The notes under the pieces: generated by a model
Databases searched by the model: none
The model's input: the letters and a program-made list of their open reading frames with translations, nothing else
Told to the model about the DNA's origin: nothing
DNA from: a virus
Length of the DNA stretch: 24,930 bases
Strand: one strand, 5' to 3'
IMG/VR virus record: IMGVR_UViG_3300032087_000790
Coordinates: 1-24,930 of that record
Part shown: piece by piece, positions 21,788 to 24,930 of the stretch
How positions within the stretch are numbered: position 1 is the first letter of the stretch
Layout: every line of letters begins with the position of its first letter
Translations under genes and position numbers: made by a program

Positions 21788-22698
21788 AATGGTAAATTAG
21801 TTTGCACTCTCTTTGGTAAATCTAATAAATTTTTTCCATTTATTTCAAATCCTACATTATTTATAACGCTTCTTAATGTAATTGGGTCCTCTATTGGTGT
21901 CGGTCTGCCTCCTGTATCTACGTCTTTTACCTTTCTAACGTGAATCAAAGTTTGCATCCAATCAGTAGGGTGTTGAATATATCTGTGTATCACAATAAAA
22001 TCATCTGCTCTGTTTACAAATTTACCTCCACCCTCTACATCACTTGCCATTGGTGGTATTGGATGACCTGCATAAGGATGTCTGTCTCCGTGTTTTTTTC
22101 TTAATGCATCAGTACTAGCGTGTGTATTTAACCAAATAGATACTTGATTAGTTTTACAAAATATTCTCATCTCACTACAGGCAAGGTAATCGTATTCGTG
22201 TCCGTTTAAACTTTTACTAATCTCCTTATCTTTCATCATAGAGTTATAAGGGTCTATAAATAATCCTTGATAATCCCAAGCGTTTTTAATATGAGTTGAC
22301 AGTTCTAATATTTCTTTATAGGTATAAATTTTAGTAGGGTCTATAAACTTAAAATGCTCATCAACAAACTTACTACGTTCTTTAAAATGTTCTTCTTCTA
22401 TTTTATTTATAACCTTGCCCTCCATAAATTCTATTAGTTTTTTTATTAGAGTATAAGGTTCGTTTTCGCTACTAAATACTAACCACCTAAGGTTTTGTTT
22501 TATACTATACATTAACATTAAGTAAAGTATGACTGTAGTTTTACCTGTATTTGCGTGTCCTAGAATAACATTAAAGTTGCCTTGTTTAAATCTAAAATGC
22601 TCATCTATCTCAGGTATATCTACTTTAAGACCCTCTTTTATTTGTCCTGTCCTTACTTGTTTTATTCTCTCTAAGTGTTCTTTAAAATCAATTATCAT
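21784..22698 (-). CDS. DnaB/RecA-type replicative helicase or ATPase (304 aa)
   Basis: This is a RecA-fold ATPase of the DnaB-helicase type. Walker A is GHANTGKT (47-54), with SSENE (76-80) as the Glu motif region. Walker B is GLFIDPYN with D149, and WLNTHA (189-194) is the sensor-like element. A C-terminal VRKVKD motif and GFEIN complete the core. There is no separate N-terminal DnaB domain, so it is a compact form, as in several small phages. It begins 20 bases after the T-run of a terminator and follows two putative ssDNA-related genes. It is expected to unwind DNA at the phage fork. Confidence 0.85.
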   Translation of the reverse strand: MIIDFKEHLERIKQVRTGQIKEGLKVDIPEIDEHFRFKQGNFNVILGHANTGKTTVILYLMLMYSIKQNLRWLVFSSENEPYTLIKKLIEFMEGKVINKIEEEHFKERSKFVDEHFKFIDPTKIYTYKEILELSTHIKNAWDYQGLFIDPYNSMMKDKEISKSLNGHEYDYLACSEMRIFCKTNQVSIWLNTHASTDALRKKHGDRHPYAGHPIPPMASDVEGGGKFVNRADDFIVIHRYIQHPTDWMQTLIHVRKVKDVDTGGRPTPIEDPITLRSVINNVGFEINGKNLLDLPKRVQTNLPF

Positions 22699-22717
22699 AA
22701 TATTTTTCTATAAATGT

Positions 22718-22749
22718 AAAAAAAAACCCCTCAGTATAGAACCAAGGGG
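22718..22749 (-). terminator. Rho-independent terminator (minus strand)
   Basis: Read on the minus strand the sequence is CCCCT, a 13-base loop, AGGGG, then nine T residues. The GC-rich 5-bp stem and T-run are a standard terminator. It lies between the SSB-like gene and the helicase gene and should limit read-through into the replication operon, which then needs its own promoter nearby or partial read-through. Confidence 0.85.
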
Positions 22750-22787
22750 CTAGTTAACATCAAATAACGCTAACAAGGAAGAAAAGT

Positions 22788-23066
22788 TTAAAAAGGTAAA
22801 TCGACATCTTCTCTATCTGGACTATGCTGCGATGCAGTTACTTGTTCTTTTTTTTCTGCTATATAGTCATCTAAAATAGTGTACATTTTAGTTTTATCTT
22901 TTGATAGACAAACGTCAATATTAATAAATCCGTTTTTTTCTTTAGCGTGATTTTCTAATCTTGCTAGTTCTTGTTTAAATGTTTCTACTTTGATTCCAAG
23001 CGAAACAACTTTCCAATCTTGGTTTCCTTTTTTCGGATACAATCCGTTGATTAATTTATTATCCAT
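22788..23066 (-). CDS. Small protein with SSB-like acidic C-terminal tail (92 aa)
   Basis: The body (MDNKLINGLYPKKGNQDWKV, then INIDVCLSKDKTKMYTILDD) is short and alpha/beta. The last residues, EDVDLPF, closely resemble the acidic tail of single-strand DNA-binding proteins (DDDIPF in E. coli), which recruits replication proteins. Together with position just upstream of the helicase and downstream of the 125-aa protein (8-base overlap), this suggests an ssDNA-binding or SSB-mimicking role. The fold itself is not recognised as an OB-fold by eye. Confidence 0.65.
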   Translation of the reverse strand: MDNKLINGLYPKKGNQDWKVVSLGIKVETFKQELARLENHAKEKNGFINIDVCLSKDKTKMYTILDDYIAEKKEQVTASQHSPDREDVDLPF

Positions 23067-23436
23067 TTCTGTTTTTTAAATAATTAGACATCCATTCAAA
23101 ATCTTCTTCTGTAAATTTATGCACTTGGTCTCTATATTGTGCACCAAATACTTCCATATTTGCCTTATAACACACTTGAAACATAATACTATCATTTGTA
23201 CTGTTGCTTGGTGCAGGTCTATTAAATGTTTTTTCTACTATAAATTTAGCATTTTTATATTCCTCATTGATAACTTCGTATTTAACTTCTTCGCCTATTT
23301 GTTTTTTAAATTCTCCTTTAGCTAAAAATTTATACTCGTTACCATCTGCAAAAGTAACCTTGTATCGGTTATACTGCATTCCTTTAATTTCTGCTTGACC
23401 ATTAGGTTGGTAAGCTACAATTTTACCTGTTTTCAT
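23059..23436 (-). CDS. Putative OB-fold or ssDNA-related protein (125 aa)
   Basis: The N-terminal half (MKTGKIVAYQPNGQAEIKGM, then YKVTFADGNEYKFLAKGEFK) reads as a five-strand beta barrel with alternating hydrophobic and basic/aromatic residues, as in OB-folds. The C-terminal half (DSIMFQVCYKANMEVFGAQY, then FTEEDFEWMSNYLKNR) is helical. As I recall, similar proteins lie next to helicases in Bacteroidota phages. It overlaps the SSB-tailed 92-aa gene by eight bases, so the two may act together on ssDNA. No family is certain. Confidence 0.65.
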   Translation of the reverse strand: MKTGKIVAYQPNGQAEIKGMQYNRYKVTFADGNEYKFLAKGEFKKQIGEEVKYEVINEEYKNAKFIVEKTFNRPAPSNSTNDSIMFQVCYKANMEVFGAQYRDQVHKFTEEDFEWMSNYLKNRNG

Positions 23437-23557
23437 AATATTCCTCTTTTTGATTGTTTAAATTTACTTCTAACTTAGCCTCTAACTCTTCTACTTTATC
23501 TGTTAGTGCTTTAACTTGAGCCTGTAGTAATCTTACTATATCGTCTTGAAAAGTCAT
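23423..23557 (-). CDS. Very small coiled-coil protein (44 aa)
   Basis: An ATG at 23557 opens 44 codons (MTFQDDIVRLLQAQVKALTD, then KVEELEAKLEVNLNNQ). The heptad pattern of leucines and valines indicates a short coiled coil. It overlaps the 48-aa gene upstream as ATGA and the 125-aa gene downstream by 14 bases, which supports it as a real gene. The function is unknown. Confidence 0.6.
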   Translation of the reverse strand: MTFQDDIVRLLQAQVKALTDKVEELEAKLEVNLNNQKEEYYENR

Positions 23558-23700
23558 TTTGTTTTTGTTTTTAACTCTTCTCTTCTACTTAACTCATCTT
23601 TTGCCGCTTGAATTGTTGCATCAAGCATATTCTTGCTATTAGCTATGCTATGCAAGTCTTCGTCTTTTAATAATTCTACTAATGCTAATTTTGTTGCCAT
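23554..23700 (-). CDS. Very small helical protein (48 aa)
   Basis: An ATG at 23700 opens 48 codons (MATKLALVELLKDEDLHSIA, ending in basic and acidic residues ELSRREELKTKTK). It is helical and charged, with no known motif. It is the first gene after the terminator at 23739-23772 and overlaps the coiled-coil ORF as ATGA, so the two form the start of a short operon leading to the ssDNA-related genes. Confidence 0.6.
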   Translation of the reverse strand: MATKLALVELLKDEDLHSIANSKNMLDATIQAAKDELSRREELKTKTK

Positions 23701-23738
23701 AATAATATCTTTTTCTAAAGATAATAAAAAATTTTGAT

Positions 23739-23772
23739 AAAAAAAAGAGGTAGAACTAAATTCTACCCCTCT
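23739..23772 (-). terminator. Rho-independent terminator (minus strand)
   Basis: On the minus strand the sequence reads AGAGG, GG bulge, TAGAA, loop TTTAG, TTCTACCTCT, then T8. The imperfect stem with a two-base bulge is followed by a T-run, giving a credible terminator after the NinG-like gene (stop at 23808). Confidence 0.8.
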
Positions 23773-23807
23773 TCACGCTTAATTGAACAAAAAATATTAT
23801 GAAACAC

Positions 23808-24212
23808 TCAAATATATATCTTTTCTAGTTCATCTACAACTTTTTTATAATATTCATACATAGCAACTAATTCAAAGGTTTGAAATTTAACTATTTTGTT
23901 ACTTCTCTGAAACAGTTCATCTGCCTTGTAAGCACCTAAAGCTACACTATATTTATATTGCTCACCTGCCCTATAGACATTACAAGCAACGCATTGAGGA
24001 TGCACATTATCTTCATCCCATCTAGTTGAATAGTGTTTGCGTGACATAAAGTGTCCTGCTTGTATCTCTTTCCAATGAAATGTTTTTTCACAGGTAATAC
24101 ACATACAATAGCCTCTCTTATCAGCATTTTTCATTCTAATATACCTACTAAAAACAGTATCTAACTTTTTTATTAATTTACTTCTTACGGGTTTTTTAGA
24201 ATTTTTAGCCAT
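23808..24212 (-). CDS. NinG/Rap-like HNH-type recombination protein (134 aa)
   Basis: The protein has the signature of the lambda NinG (Rap) family. Two cysteines in YCMCITCEKTF are followed by QAGHFMSRKHYSTRW, DNVHPQCVACNVYRAGEQ and a helical C-terminus. The C-x2-C ... C-x2-C arrangement with AGHF and NVHPQC is a zinc-stabilised HNH-like core. NinG proteins nick or resolve branched recombination intermediates. The protein starts with a very basic N-terminus (MAKNSKKPVRSKLIKKL). Length is slightly shorter than lambda NinG, as is usual for phage homologues. It is followed by a terminator and preceded by an inverted-repeat region. Confidence 0.85.
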   Translation of the reverse strand: MAKNSKKPVRSKLIKKLDTVFSRYIRMKNADKRGYCMCITCEKTFHWKEIQAGHFMSRKHYSTRWDEDNVHPQCVACNVYRAGEQYKYSVALGAYKADELFQRSNKIVKFQTFELVAMYEYYKKVVDELEKIYI

Positions 24213-24247
24213 TTAAATTTTGTAGTTTAAACTAGTTTACTATTTTA

Positions 24248-24302
24248 TACTATTATAGTACTATTACTATTTAAGTAATAATATAATATTACTGTAATAT
24301 TA
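24248..24302. repeat. Cluster of three perfect short inverted repeats (putative operator or regulatory region)
   Basis: Three perfect inverted repeats lie within 55 bases upstream of the NinG-like gene. They are TACTAT/ATAGTA with a 1-base spacer (24248-24260), TATTACT/AGTAATA with a 5-base spacer (24262-24280), and TAATATTAC/GTAATATTA with a 1-base spacer (24284-24302). The last overlaps the stop of the 79-aa gene. They are very AT-rich and no T-run follows, so a protein-binding operator or a promoter region fits better than a terminator. Confidence 0.5.
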
Positions 24303-24539
24303 GTCCATAGCATTAATAAGTGATTCGCCTAACTCAGGCTCAATACTTTTTATTTGCTTATAAATATACTTACTATCACCTTTTACTTTTTGTTTCTCAT
24401 AACCTTTACTATCGATACCTAAATTAGTATATTGAATAGCATCTAGTTGTAGTAGTTCATCAGTACGTTCTTTTACTGAGCGTTGGTAATCACTTGCAAT
24501 TTTAAACGCAAGATTTCTAATAGTCATTTCTTCTGACAT
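24300..24539 (-). CDS. Hypothetical helical protein (79 aa)
   Basis: This mostly helical protein (MSEEMTIRNLAFKIASDYQR, then SVKERTDELLQLDAIQYTNL and KYIYKQIKSIEPELGESLIN) has no enzyme motif. It stands alone between the hairpin after the holin and the inverted-repeat cluster upstream of the NinG-like gene. Its isolation between regulatory-looking sequences may mean it is separately expressed. It could be a small regulator, but no HTH is visible. Unknown family. Confidence 0.65.
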   Translation of the reverse strand: MSEEMTIRNLAFKIASDYQRSVKERTDELLQLDAIQYTNLGIDSKGYEKQKVKGDSKYIYKQIKSIEPELGESLINAMD

Positions 24540-24571
24540 AGTTTTAAAATTAAAGATTAGTAAATATATTG

Positions 24572-24620
24572 AAAAAAAAATGATAGTATTTAGTTTTTAT
24601 GCATCTTATTACTAAATACT
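24572..24620 (-). terminator. AT-rich terminator-like hairpin (minus strand)
   Basis: A perfect 10-bp inverted repeat, AGTATTTAGT (24585-24594 on +) and ACTAAATACT (24611-24620), lies right after the holin stop. It is followed on the minus strand, after a four-base gap, by nine T residues. The stem has only two GC pairs and a 16-base loop, so termination would be weak. A binding site for a dimeric regulator is possible as well. Confidence 0.5.
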
Positions 24621-24622
24621 TT

Positions 24623-24930
24623 TTATTTAACTTTGTCTTTTAGTTTCTCGTAAGTCCTTAAACCACCAAGTCCTAACATACCTAACAGAACAGTCATCAA
24701 ATGTTCCATTTGTAAGGCAGGAGGAACTGTTTCAGGTTTTATTGCCCAAATAAACAAATCCCTAATTACAAAGTTATATGCTAATGCTACACCACACACC
24801 CAACCTATAAATGGTCTCCACCCTGCTACAAATACAGTACGGTGTTGTGCTTCTATTTCGTTAATCCTTGTTTGTATTTCTAATAGCTGATTAGGGTCAA
24901 GTTCTTTGCCTTTTATGGCTTCCCTAATTT
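24623..24930 (-). CDS. Holin of the 3TM (GTA_holin_3TM-like) superfamily, C-terminal part
   Basis: Only the last 102 codons are in the window; the start lies beyond 24930. The visible part has an amphipathic helix (DPNQLLEIQTRINEIEAQHR), then VFVAGWRPFIGWVCGVALAY and NFVIRDLFIWAIKP, and a second hydrophobic helix HLMTVLLGMLGLGGLRTYEK. The AGWRPF-GW motif and terminal RTYEK are typical of the 3TM holin family in gene transfer agents and many phages. Holins form inner-membrane lesions that release or trigger the endolysin. No endolysin is visible. Finding a lysis gene upstream of the replication block is unusual. Confidence 0.8.
   Translation of the reverse strand, partial: IREAIKGKELDPNQLLEIQTRINEIEAQHRTVFVAGWRPFIGWVCGVALAYNFVIRDLFIWAIKPETVPPALQMEHLMTVLLGMLGLGGLRTYEKLKDKVK

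Noticed and set aside
23942-24127. 61-aa minus-strand ORF inside the NinG-like gene
   Set aside because: It is an out-of-frame shadow of the NinG-like coding sequence, whose Cys and AGHF motifs are clearly in the other frame.

Overview
This window looks like part of an AT-rich genome of a tailed phage (Caudoviricetes, probably siphovirus-like) infecting a Bacteroidota, most likely Flavobacteriia, host. The evidence is a contiguous phage gene set: terminase small and large subunits, a tail-chaperone pair with a -1 frameshift, a tape measure, an XkdF-like prohead protease, a 3TM holin and a NinG-like protein. Several short conserved proteins are also of a kind I associate with flavobacterial phages. 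Every supported gene lies on the minus strand, so transcription runs from high to low coordinates. A phage genome is favoured over an integrated prophage only because no host gene, integrase or att site is visible. No tRNA, rRNA, CRISPR or insertion sequence was seen.

Layout in the direction of transcription. (1) 24930-22788: a partial holin, a small unknown protein, a NinG/HNH-like protein, two very small ORFs and two proteins that may handle ssDNA, one with an SSB-like acidic tail. This part is punctuated by three terminator-like hairpins and a cluster of inverted repeats. (2) 22698-18151: replication, recombination and regulation. It holds a DnaB/RecA-type helicase, an ECF-like sigma factor, a RecE/Exo VIII-like nuclease, a DnaA-domain-IV-like protein, two further PD-(D/E)XK-like proteins and several small unknowns. 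(3) 18170-12956: a compact, almost fully overlapping DNA-modification island. In order it holds a ParB-like protein, a DpdA-like transglycosylase, a second QueD-like T-fold protein, a GT-B glycosyltransferase, an unknown protein, QueD, QueE, and a phosphoribosyltransferase domain fused to GTP cyclohydrolase I. (4) 12955-11455: terminase. (5) 11380-10555: small genes ending at a strong hairpin terminator. (6) 10455-1: tail morphogenesis and tail tip, then a prohead protease, a small Cys-rich protein and the start of another structural protein.

How the genes fit together. The island encodes the steps from GTP to 7-carboxy-7-deazaguanine (CDG): FolE, then QueD, then QueE, plus an enzyme of the family that swaps guanine in DNA for a 7-deazaguanine. 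No QueC is visible, so the base installed may be CDG or a CDG derivative rather than preQ0. The embedded second QueD-like protein, the glycosyltransferase and the 141-aa unknown are the natural candidates for further tailoring. Together with the PRTase-FolE fusion, they make this island the most interesting part of the window.
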